Positions 53,097 to 62,278 of a stretch of 64,000 bases of DNA are shown one piece after another (the first letter of the stretch is position 1; the number at the start of each line of letters is the position of its first letter). The notes under the pieces were generated by a model. It made no database searches. It saw only the letters and a list, made by a program, of their open reading frames with translations, and was not told the origin of the DNA. The translations under genes and the position numbers were made by a program. Source of the DNA: UBA7957 sp965224675. GTDB lineage: Bacteria > Pseudomonadota > Gammaproteobacteria > Granulosicoccales > Granulosicoccaceae. The stretch covers positions 496,001 to 560,000 of the forward strand of contig CBDDAA010000002.1 of NCBI GenBank assembly GCA_965224675.1. Direction: 5' to 3'.

Positions 53097-55742
53097 TTAT
53101 TCAAAATCATCACTATTCGTTTTATTTTCAGGATTTGAAGTATCATCGACTAAGTTGTCAGTAGGCGAATCATCTTCATTGTCTGCATCCAGATCACCGC
53201 CAGTCTCATCCGTGTCGTCACCCGCATCAATGCGTTCGACCTCGACCAACTGCTCCTCACCAGAGAGGCGAATCAGACGAACACCTTGCGTATTACGACC
53301 CAGCGTAGAGATTTCAGCCACTGAAATTCTGACCAGTGTGCCCGAGTTGGAAATCAGCATCACCTCATCACCCGACTTCACTAGTGCCGTCCCCACAACA
53401 TCGCCATTTCTTTGTGAAGTTTTGATATCAATTACCCCACGTCCACCACGCCCTTTACTGGGATAATCCTCAACACGGGTTCGTTTACCGAAGCCGTTGC
53501 GGGTAGCGGTTAATACATCACCTTCTTCGACAACGATCAATCCGATAACTGACTGCCCCTCATCCATGCGTATACCACGAACACCGGCAGCAGTTCGCCC
53601 CATCGTTCGCACCTTGTCTTCCGCAAAACGCATGGCTCTTCCACTGCTGGAAATCAGCATGATATCCCGTTGACCATCGGTTAGGGCTACGTTTATAAGA
53701 TAATCGTCAATGCGTAAATCAATAGCAATAATACCGTTAGCTCTGGGTCGTGAAAAATCTGCTAACGATGTTTTCTTCACAACACCCCGACTGGTGGCAA
53801 AAAAGACATATTGATCAGCCGAGAAATCTCTAACCGTAAGTACTGCATTAACCCGCTCATTCTCTTCCAGCGGAAGAAGATTAACGATAGGTCTACCGCG
53901 TGATCCTCGATTGGCCAGTGGCAGCTCATATACCTTTTTCCAATAAACCTTACCAACACTGGTAAAAAACAATACAGTGTCATGTGTGCTGGCAATAAAA
54001 AGTTTATCGATAAAGTCTTCATCCTTAACCGCAGCCGCAGATTTGCCTCGACCGCCCCGACGTTGGGCACGATAATCTGAAAGCGGTTGCGCTTTGACAT
54101 AGCCAGCGTGCGACAAGGTTACTACCACATTTTCCTCGGCGATAAGATCCTCTACGGTCATGGATTCATGATCGATTTGAATCTCTGTACGTCGCTCATC
54201 TCCGTATTGCTCCAGCACAGCTTGTAACTCTTCTCGTATCACTTCACGCAATCGTTCAGGGTTTTGTAAAATTTCCAGTAGCGCCTCTATCCGAACCAGT
54301 ATTTCACGATATTCCTCAACAATTTTATCTTGCTCAAGCCCTGTCAGACGATGTAATCGTAGATCCAGAATGGCCTGCGCCTGAACCTCAGACAAGTGAT
54401 AACCGTCGTCTAACAAACCACAGCTCTCTGGTAATCCTTCAGGGCGGGAAGCAAGCGCACCGGCACGTCGCAGCATATCGCTAACCACACCGGGCGGCCA
54501 GACGCGTTCAACCAACTTGGCCTTGGCTTCCACAGGTGTCGGTGATTCCTTTATTAATTTGATCACGGGATCAATATTTGCCAAAGCCACTGCCAGCCCT
54601 TCCAGCACATGCGCCCTGCCACGAGCTTTGCGCAACAAATAAATCGTCCTTCGGGTAACAACTTCACGCCGATGACGGATAAATGCGCCGAGCACTTCCT
54701 TAACGTTTAATAATTTTGGCTGACCATCAATCAATGCAACCATATTAATCCCAAAAACCGTCTGCAACTGGGTCTGTTTGTAGAGATTATTTAGCATAAC
54801 CTCCCCTGGCTCACCCCGGCGCAGTTCAATGACCATCCTCATGCCATCCTTATCAGACTCGTCACGCAGTTCGGTAATACCTTCAACCTTTTTTTCTTTT
54901 ACCAATTCAGCGATTTTTTCCAGCAATCGCGCCTTGTTCACCTGATACGGCAACTCGTGAACAATAATAATGTCCTTGCCTCTTTTTTCATCATGTTCAA
55001 CCGTTGCTCTGGCACGAACATGAATACGACCGCGACCTGTACGATAGGCTTCACGAATACCACGGGCACCATTAATAATGCCCGCTGTCGGAAAATCCGG
55101 ACCCGGTAAATGTTCCATCAATTGCTCGATCTGAATCGTTGGCTCATCAAGCATGGCAAGGGTTGCACTAATTACCTCAGAGATATTATGCGGGGGGATA
55201 TTGGTGGCCATACCCACGGCAATGCCTGAGGACCCGTTTATCAACAAATTGGGAATCCGCGTTGGCATCACCGCCGGCTCGTGCTCCGACTCATCATAGT
55301 TCGGTACAAAATCAACCGTTTCTTTATCCAGGTCCGCCAACAGCTCATGTGCGATACGCGACATGCGCACTTCGGTATATCGCATCGCAGCCGGTGAATC
55401 ACCATCCACTGAACCAAAGTTACCCTGACCATCTACCAACATGTAACGTAAAGAGAAAGGCTGAGCCATTCGAACAATCGTATCGTAAACCGCTGTGTCA
55501 CCGTGCGGATGATACTTACCAATAACATCACCAACTACGCGCGCTGACTTTTTATAAGGTTTATTCCAGTCATTATTCAGCACGCTCATCGCGTACAGCA
55601 CCCGACGATGTACGGGCTTAAGTCCATCCCTGACATCTGGCAAAGCCCGACCGACTATCACGCTCATGGCGTAGTCAAGGTAGGACTTCTGCATCTCGTC
55701 TTCCAGATTTACTGGCAAGATTTCCTTGGCAAAATCACTCAT
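53097..55742 (-). CDS. gyrA: DNA gyrase subunit A
   Basis: Breakage-reunion subunit of gyrase. DYAMSVIVGRALPDVRDGLK, then the quinolone-resistance region GKYHPHGDTAVYDTIVRMAQ and the catalytic Tyr in AAMRYTEVRMS near 122. The C-terminal beta-pinwheel carries the GyrA-box QRRGGRGK. Residue 83 (E. coli numbering) is Thr rather than Ser, with Asp at 87. A 45-residue acidic Asp/Glu/Asn tail ends the 881-residue protein. It is divergent from mtaD. Confidence 0.98.
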   Translation of the reverse strand: MSDFAKEILPVNLEDEMQKSYLDYAMSVIVGRALPDVRDGLKPVHRRVLYAMSVLNNDWNKPYKKSARVVGDVIGKYHPHGDTAVYDTIVRMAQPFSLRYMLVDGQGNFGSVDGDSPAAMRYTEVRMSRIAHELLADLDKETVDFVPNYDESEHEPAVMPTRIPNLLINGSSGIAVGMATNIPPHNISEVISATLAMLDEPTIQIEQLMEHLPGPDFPTAGIINGARGIREAYRTGRGRIHVRARATVEHDEKRGKDIIIVHELPYQVNKARLLEKIAELVKEKKVEGITELRDESDKDGMRMVIELRRGEPGEVMLNNLYKQTQLQTVFGINMVALIDGQPKLLNVKEVLGAFIRHRREVVTRRTIYLLRKARGRAHVLEGLAVALANIDPVIKLIKESPTPVEAKAKLVERVWPPGVVSDMLRRAGALASRPEGLPESCGLLDDGYHLSEVQAQAILDLRLHRLTGLEQDKIVEEYREILVRIEALLEILQNPERLREVIREELQAVLEQYGDERRTEIQIDHESMTVEDLIAEENVVVTLSHAGYVKAQPLSDYRAQRRGGRGKSAAAVKDEDFIDKLFIASTHDTVLFFTSVGKVYWKKVYELPLANRGSRGRPIVNLLPLEENERVNAVLTVRDFSADQYVFFATSRGVVKKTSLADFSRPRANGIIAIDLRIDDYLINVALTDGQRDIMLISSSGRAMRFAEDKVRTMGRTAAGVRGIRMDEGQSVIGLIVVEEGDVLTATRNGFGKRTRVEDYPSKGRGGRGVIDIKTSQRNGDVVGTALVKSGDEVMLISNSGTLVRISVAEISTLGRNTQGVRLIRLSGEEQLVEVERIDAGDDTDETGGDLDADNEDDSPTDNLVDDTSNPENKTNSDDFE

Positions 55743-55876
55743 TGCTGCTCACTGTTTTTACGGTTTTGGACGTGCGAAATTTAAGCCCACAAGTTTAACA
55801 CAATTGCCTTCAGGCCGTACTCCTAAGATATACGAATAAACTTGCAGCCACCGTTGTCAATGCGTAAGGTGCGAGC

Positions 55877-57217
55877 ATGGAAGAAGCTGACTTAATTATT
55901 ACACCTCAGTGGCTATTAACCGTTAACGATTCCAATCAGGTTCTGCGCAATCACAGCCTGGTCGTCAATCAAGGATTAATTGTTGATATTCTGCCTACTG
56001 AGAGCGCGCAGGTAAATTATCACGCTGAGCATCGGAAATTACCTGGCCATATTCTCGCACCGGGTTTGATTAATGCGCATATGCATATGGGCATGAACCT
56101 GCTGCGAGGTTATGCAGACGATCTGCCACTTATGGAGTGGCTGGAAAATCACATCTGGCCTGCAGAGGCAAAATGGGTGGCTGAGGATTTTGTTGCCGAT
56201 GGATCACGCCTGGCTATTGCTGAATCCCTACTGGGCGGTACCACCTGCGTCAATGATATGTACTTTTTTGCAGATGTAACCGCTCAGATCGCACGAAGCT
56301 CAGGAATAAGGGCAAGTATCGGGCTCATCGTACTCGATTTTCCTACGGCCTGGGCATCTGGGCCAGAGCAATATCTTAACAAGGCCCTGGCACTGCACGA
56401 CCAGGTAAAAAACGAACCACTCATCAGTGTTGCACTGGCACCTCACGCGCCTTATACCGTTTCACGTAAACCTCTGGAGCAAATCAGCACGCTCAGCTCA
56501 GAATTGGATATTCCCGTACATATACATGTACATGAGACCGCAGGAGAAGTTGAGCAGTTCGTCCAGCAACATGGCTTACGTCCATTGCAACTACTTGAGG
56601 AAGTCAACCTGCTCAATCCATCACTTATTGCTGTACACATGACCCAATTGACCGATAGCGAAATTGATTGTCTGGCAAACAACGGCGTCAACATCGTACA
56701 CTGCCCCGAGTCAAATATGAAACTGGCCAGCGGCGGCTGCCCGGTAAAGCAACTAATCAAAGCGGGTGTCAACGTAGCATTAGGCACAGATAGTACTGCA
56801 TCCAATAATGACCTCGATATGATTGGTGAAATGCGTTCAGCAGCTTTACTGGGTAAACACCTGAGCATCGATGCCTCAGCCGTTGACGCCCAGCAAACCT
56901 TACGCATGGCTACTATCAATGGCGCTCGCGCACTCGGGCTTGGTGATATTACAGGCTCTCTGGAAGCAGGCAAAGCAGCTGACATGATCGCACTGGACAT
57001 TAGCTCACTCAGCACATCACCCGTTTATGACCCCGTTTCACATCTGGTTTATGCCGCTTCCCGCGAACACATAAGACATGTCTGGGTGGCAGGTGAACAA
57101 CTTGTAAATGATCGCAAGCTAACCACTATGGATGAAAACGAAATAATCAAGAGCACGCATCAGTGGTTGAGCAAAATTCAACATAATCATCAATCAAATA
57201 GCAGATCATCCACATGA
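55877..57217 (+). CDS. mtaD: Amidohydrolase, TRZ/ATZ family (5'-methylthioadenosine/S-adenosylhomocysteine deaminase-like)
   Basis: Metal-dependent deaminase of the amidohydrolase superfamily. Metal ligands are in GLINAHMHMGMNLLRGYADD, HIHVHETAGEVEQF, VHMTQL and LGTDSTASNNDLDMIGEM. Enzymes of this group act on methylthioadenosine, SAH or related adenosines; exact substrate is inferred from family. The stop overlaps the ubiG start as ATGA. This gene lies divergent to gyrA just as in Pseudomonas. Confidence 0.88.
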   Translation: MEEADLIITPQWLLTVNDSNQVLRNHSLVVNQGLIVDILPTESAQVNYHAEHRKLPGHILAPGLINAHMHMGMNLLRGYADDLPLMEWLENHIWPAEAKWVAEDFVADGSRLAIAESLLGGTTCVNDMYFFADVTAQIARSSGIRASIGLIVLDFPTAWASGPEQYLNKALALHDQVKNEPLISVALAPHAPYTVSRKPLEQISTLSSELDIPVHIHVHETAGEVEQFVQQHGLRPLQLLEEVNLLNPSLIAVHMTQLTDSEIDCLANNGVNIVHCPESNMKLASGGCPVKQLIKAGVNVALGTDSTASNNDLDMIGEMRSAALLGKHLSIDASAVDAQQTLRMATINGARALGLGDITGSLEAGKAADMIALDISSLSTSPVYDPVSHLVYAASREHIRHVWVAGEQLVNDRKLTTMDENEIIKSTHQWLSKIQHNHQSNSRSST

Positions 57218-57921
57218 CACAGACCCCTGCCAATGTTGATCCGACTGAGCTTGCCAAGTTTTCCGATCTTGCACACCGATGGTGGGACAAAAACAGCGAG
57301 TTCAAACCACTACATGAAATTAATCCGTTACGACTGACATACATCGATAGAATTGCAAAAATCAAGGGTAAAAAAATTCTCGACGTTGGCTGTGGCGGTG
57401 GCATACTGACTGAATCCATGGCACGGGCTGGCGCACATGTTACAGGTATAGATATGGCTGAAGCCTCTCTTAACGTGGCAGAACTACACGCACTGGAATC
57501 TGGCCTCGACATCAAATACCAATTAATCAGCGCCGAAGACTGTGCCGAGCAAAGCCCAGCGGATTTTGATGCGGTCACCTGCATGGAATTACTGGAACAT
57601 GTACCCGACCCTGGCTCTATTGTCAGAAGTTGCTCTCGACTCGTGAAACCAGGTGGCTTTGTTATTTTTTCTACCATAAACCGCAATGCTAAAGCGTGGC
57701 TGATGGCTATTGCCGGCGCTGAATACGTACTCAAGCTCCTACCTAAAGGCACACACGAATATAAGCGCTTCCTGAAACCATCAGAACTTGCAAATTTTGC
57801 TCGCCGTAGTGATCTACAAATGCTGGATATATGCGGATTAAGTTACAACCCACTGACTTCACGCTATAAACTTTGCAAAGATGTCGAGGTTAACTATTTA
57901 ATTGCCTGCCAGCGTAGGTGA
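57214..57921 (+). CDS. ubiG: Ubiquinone biosynthesis O-methyltransferase
   Basis: SAM-dependent methyltransferase for both O-methylations in ubiquinone synthesis. FSDLAHRWWDKNSEFKPLHE at the N-terminus is diagnostic, with the SAM motif ILDVGCGGGILTESMARAGA and DAVTCMELLEHVPDPGSIV. 235 residues. Overlaps both neighbours (ATGA, TGATG), so the three genes are one operon. Confidence 0.96.
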   Translation: MTQTPANVDPTELAKFSDLAHRWWDKNSEFKPLHEINPLRLTYIDRIAKIKGKKILDVGCGGGILTESMARAGAHVTGIDMAEASLNVAELHALESGLDIKYQLISAEDCAEQSPADFDAVTCMELLEHVPDPGSIVRSCSRLVKPGGFVIFSTINRNAKAWLMAIAGAEYVLKLLPKGTHEYKRFLKPSELANFARRSDLQMLDICGLSYNPLTSRYKLCKDVEVNYLIACQRR

Positions 57922-58604
57922 TGCAGATTCATGCGGTTTTATTCGATCTCGATGGAACACTGGTGGATACGGCACCTGACCTTGTAAACTGTCTAAATTT
58001 ATTACTTGCAGAACTTGACCGACCAACGGTTGCCTATGAAACGGTGCGAGCCCATGTCTCGGGTGGGGTTGCTGAAATTATCAGAACTGGCTTAAACAAT
58101 AATCCAAATGACATAAATAAAAATCTAGCCTGCGATGATGAGCTGACTCTTTACAAAACCCGATATCTCGAACTTTACCGACAAAACCTGAGTAAATATT
58201 CAAAATTATTCGGCGGTATGGAAACCGTACTTGAAAAACTGGATGATGCAGGGCTGCCCTGGGGGGTCGTCACAAATAAACCCAGCTACCTGACCGAGCC
58301 GTTAATGCGAGCTATCGGCCTTGCCGGGCGCTGCTGCAGTATAATAAGTGCTGATACCACCCCGCATATAAAACCGCACCCGGCCCCGCTGCTGGAAGCC
58401 TGCAAACGCTGTGTTATAAATCCGGGAAATTGCATTTATGTTGGCGATGACAAACGCGACATGGAGGCAGGAAACGCTGCAGGCATGTTAACCCTGGCTG
58501 CAGCCTGGGGTTATTTATCACCAAAAGACAACATTCATCAATGGCCTGCAGCGGCCATTATCAATAATCCAATCGATCTTCTGCAATGGCTAGCAGCCTG
58601 TTGA
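57921..58604 (+). CDS. gph: HAD-family phosphatase, Gph/MupP-like
   Basis: HAD hydrolase with motif I AVLFDLDGTLVDTAPDL, motif II VVTNKPSYLTEPLM and motif III/IV CIYVGDDKRDMEAGNAAGM. In this location relatives are called phosphoglycolate phosphatase or, in Pseudomonas, MupP (N-acetylmuramic acid 6-phosphate phosphatase of peptidoglycan recycling). Sequence alone does not decide. I use the ATG at 57921 (TGATG overlap). The last codons (Ala-Ala-Cys-stop) lie inside the left end of an inserted 143-bp repeat element, so the natural C-terminus was replaced. The yciK gene that usually follows is absent. Confidence 0.88.
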   Translation: MQIHAVLFDLDGTLVDTAPDLVNCLNLLLAELDRPTVAYETVRAHVSGGVAEIIRTGLNNNPNDINKNLACDDELTLYKTRYLELYRQNLSKYSKLFGGMETVLEKLDDAGLPWGVVTNKPSYLTEPLMRAIGLAGRCCSIISADTTPHIKPHPAPLLEACKRCVINPGNCIYVGDDKRDMEAGNAAGMLTLAAAWGYLSPKDNIHQWPAAAIINNPIDLLQWLAAC

Positions 58605-58735
58605 AAAACACTCTGACGGCACCATGCAGCGTTAAAATCAGGCCCAAAATACTCATTTTACTGCGTGTAAACTGCGTTTTTTCGCCTGATTTTGCCTTGC
58701 CTGTCACTCATCAAGAGACTTTTTCAACAGGCTGC
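58593..58735. mobile_element. 143-bp MITE-like element at the 3' end of gph
   Basis: Perfect 16-bp terminal inverted repeats GCAGCCTGTTGAAAAA (58593-58608) and its complement (58720-58735). A second internal inverted pair, AAAATCAGGC (58634-58643) and GCCTGATTTT (58684-58693), allows the whole element to fold. It has no coding capacity. The left arm provides the stop codon of gph. A partial match to the terminal repeat (GCAGCCTGTTGAA) occurs at 29110-29122 between lysR and aroC. Confidence 0.8.
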
Positions 58736-58763
58736 CAATATATAGTGCTGACCTTGTAACGAT

Positions 58764-58904
58764 CTACTCTAATATTGATGCAGTCGCTTCAGTATCAAAT
58801 GGATTAGCCAGTAACGACCGATCTTTACCCACATTTATACCGATCCACAAACCAAACATGCAGCCCAGCATGGCACCAAAAATAAGTGTTTTTACGAATC
58901 CCAA
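58764..58904 (-). CDS. Possible small membrane protein
   Basis: 46-residue frame from a TTG at 58904 (alternative TTG at 58919): one hydrophobic helix (FVKTLIFGAMLGCMFGLWIG), then INVGKDRSLLANPFDTEATA. A GGGGG stretch lies 8 bases before the start. The glycine-zipper-like helix followed by a polar NPF segment looks like a real small membrane protein rather than chance. I have no family for it and no ATG is available. It lies between two repeat elements. Confidence 0.4.
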   Translation of the reverse strand: MGFVKTLIFGAMLGCMFGLWIGINVGKDRSLLANPFDTEATASILE

Positions 58905-59002
58905 GACCCTGACCCCCAATCAATTATTATTAAATGTTCTAGTCTAGCACGGCCACGCTGTTTTTAAGCTGTGGAAATGTCAGAAAAACGTTTGTTTACA
59001 CA

Positions 59003-59136
59003 CTAGGGGGCGTTCTCAATCAACTTGACCGTCCTGCCGGCGTTCATTTGCAGGGACCAAACATCACTCCTCTTGCCTTGTCTGGCGATTTTTCAGGGGC
59101 AACAGGATGATCAAGTTAATTGAGAACGCCCCCTAG
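59003..59136. mobile_element. 134-bp MITE-like element
   Basis: Terminal inverted repeats of 26 bp with one mismatch: CTAGGGGGCGTTCTCAAT plus CAACTTGA at 59003-59028, and its complement at 59111-59136. No coding capacity and no transposase nearby. A related single end occurs at 46431 in the ihfB-lapA spacer. The outermost CTAG may reflect a target-site preference. Confidence 0.8.
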
Positions 59137-59196
59137 CCTTGTATATTCTTACCAGAATTCAGTATCAATTGAAAATTTGATGCTAAATAATCGCTT

Positions 59197-60693
59197 TTAT
59201 TTATTCGTCTTCTGGTCTTCCAGCAATTGCTGTTGAAGTTCAGCAAGAATACATATCCCTGCTTCAATTCGTTCAGGCGCAATCGACGAGAATCCGAGCC
59301 GATAACAGTTTTTAGGTATGTAATCGCTAAAGAAGAATATGTCTCCTGGCTCTATTATTACACCCTTTTCTCTGGCTGCTTCAGCTAATTCTCGAGCGTC
59401 AAGTGAATCAGGGCCAGTAATCCAAAATGCCGACCCACCATAGACTAACCCAGAGTTAACCTCAGACATGTACTTATCCAGTGCCTGAGACATAATCTGC
59501 CAGCGTTCTTTCATCGCCAGGCTCAGTCGTCTCATCCCTGCATCATGATAACCACGCTTTATAAAATGCGCGATAATAAACTGGTTATTAGAGGGCGCAT
59601 GGCGCAAAACCAGACGTCTTAATGCCCGTGCTTCTTTAATAAAATCACGATGCCCTACCATGTAACCCAGCCTTATGCCAGGCGCCAGCGTTTTTGACAA
59701 ACTGCTAATATAAATTACCCGCCCATCCTTATCCATACTCTTCAACGCAGGTGTTGGTTTCCCTTCATAGCTGAGCTCAGACTCATAATCATCTTCAATC
59801 AGAACAAAATCATATTGCTGCGCTTGATCCAACAGCAATTCACGTCGTTTGGAGGTCATACACACGGTTGTTGGAAAATGATGGCTGGGTGTCACAAAGA
59901 CACAATCACAATCCTGTAAGTGCTCACCCGGCACCAAGCCATATTGGTCAACAGGCAGAGGTTTGATGAAATCTGAGATACTGCGAAATGTATTGATGGC
60001 ATCATAGTAGCCTGGATTTTCCATACCCATTGTCTTATTACCCTGCAACAACAATGTGGCGGCTAAATAAATTGCATTTTGTGCCCCCACAGTGACTAAT
60101 ATTTCATCTGGATTGGCCCAAATACCCCGACGTGGTAACAATCTAGTATGAATCTGCTCCACCAAATCTGCATCATCCTGATCGATTTGATCACTCGCCC
60201 AATCGTATATGGCTGATAAATTGGCCGCCTCGCGACAACACTCTCGCCATTCAGCAACCGGGAATAATTTTTTATCGTATTGACCACAAACAAAGGGATA
60301 CGGAAATGACTGCCAATTATCTACTTTAAAGTTACTGGGAAATGCGGATGGTCGTTTGCTCAGACGATTCCACCTCAAGGTATTTTTTGACTCTTGTGCA
60401 AGACGAGACTTTTCCGGTGAGCTAATCCGACCTTCCAATATTTCACTGTTGACAAAATGCCCGCTACGCTCACGAGATATCAGAAAACCTTCATCTACCA
60501 ACTGTTGATAAGCGAATACCACCGTATTTCTTGCAACATTCAATTGCTCCGCAAGCTTACGACCAGACGGCAGGGCCTGATCGATGGGAATATGCCCATC
60601 CAGAATCGCCTTAACCAACATTTCCTGGATTTGCTTTTGCAGCGTACCCGTTCCATCTTTGCTCAACCGAAATAATTGTTCCGCCATTTTCAT
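59197..60693 (-). CDS. MocR-type regulator (GntR DNA-binding plus aminotransferase-like domain)
   Basis: 498 residues. N-terminal GntR winged helix (IDQALPSGRKLAEQLNVARN, then TVVFAYQQLVDEGFLISRE), a linker, then a fold-type-I aminotransferase-like domain. It holds VTVGAQNAIYLAATLL, FVTPSHHFPTTVCM and the PLP-lysine region YISSLSKTLAPGIRLGYM. MocR proteins use PLP, often with an amine or amino acid, to control a divergent gene. The divergent ureohydrolase gene is the obvious target, by inference. Start at 60693 or 60687. Confidence 0.9.
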   Translation of the reverse strand: MKMAEQLFRLSKDGTGTLQKQIQEMLVKAILDGHIPIDQALPSGRKLAEQLNVARNTVVFAYQQLVDEGFLISRERSGHFVNSEILEGRISSPEKSRLAQESKNTLRWNRLSKRPSAFPSNFKVDNWQSFPYPFVCGQYDKKLFPVAEWRECCREAANLSAIYDWASDQIDQDDADLVEQIHTRLLPRRGIWANPDEILVTVGAQNAIYLAATLLLQGNKTMGMENPGYYDAINTFRSISDFIKPLPVDQYGLVPGEHLQDCDCVFVTPSHHFPTTVCMTSKRRELLLDQAQQYDFVLIEDDYESELSYEGKPTPALKSMDKDGRVIYISSLSKTLAPGIRLGYMVGHRDFIKEARALRRLVLRHAPSNNQFIIAHFIKRGYHDAGMRRLSLAMKERWQIMSQALDKYMSEVNSGLVYGGSAFWITGPDSLDARELAEAAREKGVIIEPGDIFFFSDYIPKNCYRLGFSSIAPERIEAGICILAELQQQLLEDQKTNK

Positions 60694-61071
60694 CTGGACT
60701 CATGTTTGTCAAACAATTGGTCCTACAACGTAAGTCTGGACCCGCATTAGGGTATAAGAACAGAGTGAGGACCCTAGCTTTTGTTTTTAAATACAGCCGT
60801 GTTTTTTTAATCCATTCTATCTAAGTGTAGTGCCCAATATTAATTGTAAATACCAGACTAGAGTGTACTACACAGGCGCAATGACAGGATCAAAATTATC
60901 ATAGTCGCAGCACAGCGGTACCGTGTCTTTTGATTTTATATGACGACAACGATCTATGGCACATCTCCCTCGGATACTTAATTGATGCAAGTAGCGTTAG
61001 GCAGGTAAATAAATACCTTTTGAACTTAAGAGCTTAAATAATAAACACATGCAAATAGACCTGAACATTAT
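60694..61071. promoter_or_regulatory. Divergent control region between mocR and the ureohydrolase gene
   Basis: 378 bases without a gene. Near the mocR start, GGAC-core sites recur: TGGACT at 60695, TGGACC at 60737 and AGGACC at 60768, plus one inverted (TTGGTCC at 60717). The direct copies are 42 and 31 bases apart, close to whole turns of the helix, as expected for MocR-type direct repeats. A short palindrome TGTTTG-T-CAAACA covers 60703-60715. I could not place -10/-35 boxes with confidence. Confidence 0.45.
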
Positions 61072-62070
61072 ATGAATGGCGCTGACCCTGACTCTACCGA
61101 TCAGTCTTATTTACCGCTATCTGGGAACGAATTGCCTCGTTATGCGGGTATAGCAACATTTATGCGTTTACCGCATATCTCTGTTGAACAAGCAGAAGAC
61201 GTTCAGATTGGCCTTATAGGCGTGCCTTGGGACGGAGGCACCACAAACCGTCCAGGCGCCCGGCACGGACCTCGGCAAATGCGTGATTTATCAACCATGG
61301 TACGTAATGTACACCATGTTTCTGGTATTAAGCCTTTTCATTTATGCCGATGTGCCGATTTAGGCGACAGCCCGGTCAATCCGGTTGATATTGATGACAC
61401 GCTTAATCGAATAGAACGCTTTTATCAGCGTGTGGTCGAAAAAGGCATTCTGCCCTTATCTGCTGGCGGCGATCATCTGGTAACTTTACCCATTATGCGC
61501 GCTCTGTGTAAGCCCACAGGACCGAATAATCCGTGCGCAATGGTGCATATAGATGCACATACGGATACCTGGGATCGATATTTTGGAGAATCCAAGTACA
61601 CCCATGGTACACCCTTCCGACGTGCTATTGAAGAAGGTCTGTTGGATCCTGAACGGATAGTTCAAATTGGTATAAGGGGAGGGTTATATTCGGACAACGA
61701 TAAAAAATGGGGGCTTGATCAAGGCATACGCGTAATAGAGATCGAGGAATTTTTCAATCTTGGTGTCGATGCAGTTGTCGAGGAAATCCGTAAAATTGTT
61801 GGCGATCAACCCTGCTACTTAAGCTTTGATGTCGATGCACTTGATCCTGTTTATGCACCCGGCACAGGTACGCCTGAAATTGGTGGTATCAACACAGCAC
61901 AGGCACAGCAGATGTTGCGCGGATTGAGGGGCCTTAATTTTATTGGCGGTGATGTAGTTGAGGTATCACCACCGTTTGACCCCAGTGGAAATACGGCATT
62001 GGTGGCAGTAACGATGATGTTTGAAATACTGTGCTTATTTTCCTGCCATTTGGCACATTCAGAAAGTTGA
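61072..62070 (+). CDS. Ureohydrolase of the agmatinase/arginase family
   Basis: 332 residues, binuclear-metal amidinohydrolase releasing urea from a guanidino compound. Metal ligands are visible: GGDHLVTLP, MVHIDAHTDTWD and YLSFDVDALDPVYAPGTGTPE. IGVPWDGGTTNRPGARHGP at the N-terminus is typical of agmatinase-like enzymes. Agmatine, guanidinobutyrate, guanidinopropionate or guanidine could be the substrate. The C-terminus lacks anything decisive. MocR control on one side and a polyamine-type transporter on the other suggest catabolism of an imported compound. Confidence 0.85.
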   Translation: MNGADPDSTDQSYLPLSGNELPRYAGIATFMRLPHISVEQAEDVQIGLIGVPWDGGTTNRPGARHGPRQMRDLSTMVRNVHHVSGIKPFHLCRCADLGDSPVNPVDIDDTLNRIERFYQRVVEKGILPLSAGGDHLVTLPIMRALCKPTGPNNPCAMVHIDAHTDTWDRYFGESKYTHGTPFRRAIEEGLLDPERIVQIGIRGGLYSDNDKKWGLDQGIRVIEIEEFFNLGVDAVVEEIRKIVGDQPCYLSFDVDALDPVYAPGTGTPEIGGINTAQAQQMLRGLRGLNFIGGDVVEVSPPFDPSGNTALVAVTMMFEILCLFSCHLAHSES

Positions 62071-62278
62071 GCGTAGTGGCTCAAAAAAATACGCGTGTAA
62101 ACGGGGCGAAATCGGCAAGCCGATGCTCCATTAGCAACCACTAATTTGTTTCGTAATAGGTTATTCTTGTAGTATTGTATGTTGAAATAAGAACAATTAG
62201 TAATCAATTGAGTAGAAAACAATGCTCAATTAGGCCAGCTAGATTTTAGCTGTTCCAAAACCTGAGGGGAAAAAAAGC

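Noticed and set aside
56452..57015. 187-codon minus-strand frame over mtaD
   Set aside because: Shadow of the amidohydrolase gene on the other strand.
57147..57752. 201-codon minus-strand frame over ubiG
   Set aside because: Antisense to a clear ubiG; its Ser/Pro-rich translation matches no family.
62071..62278. Guanidine or polyamine riboswitch upstream of the binding protein
   Set aside because: Only one short palindrome and no recognisable ykkC-type conserved bases. Functional context alone is not enough.
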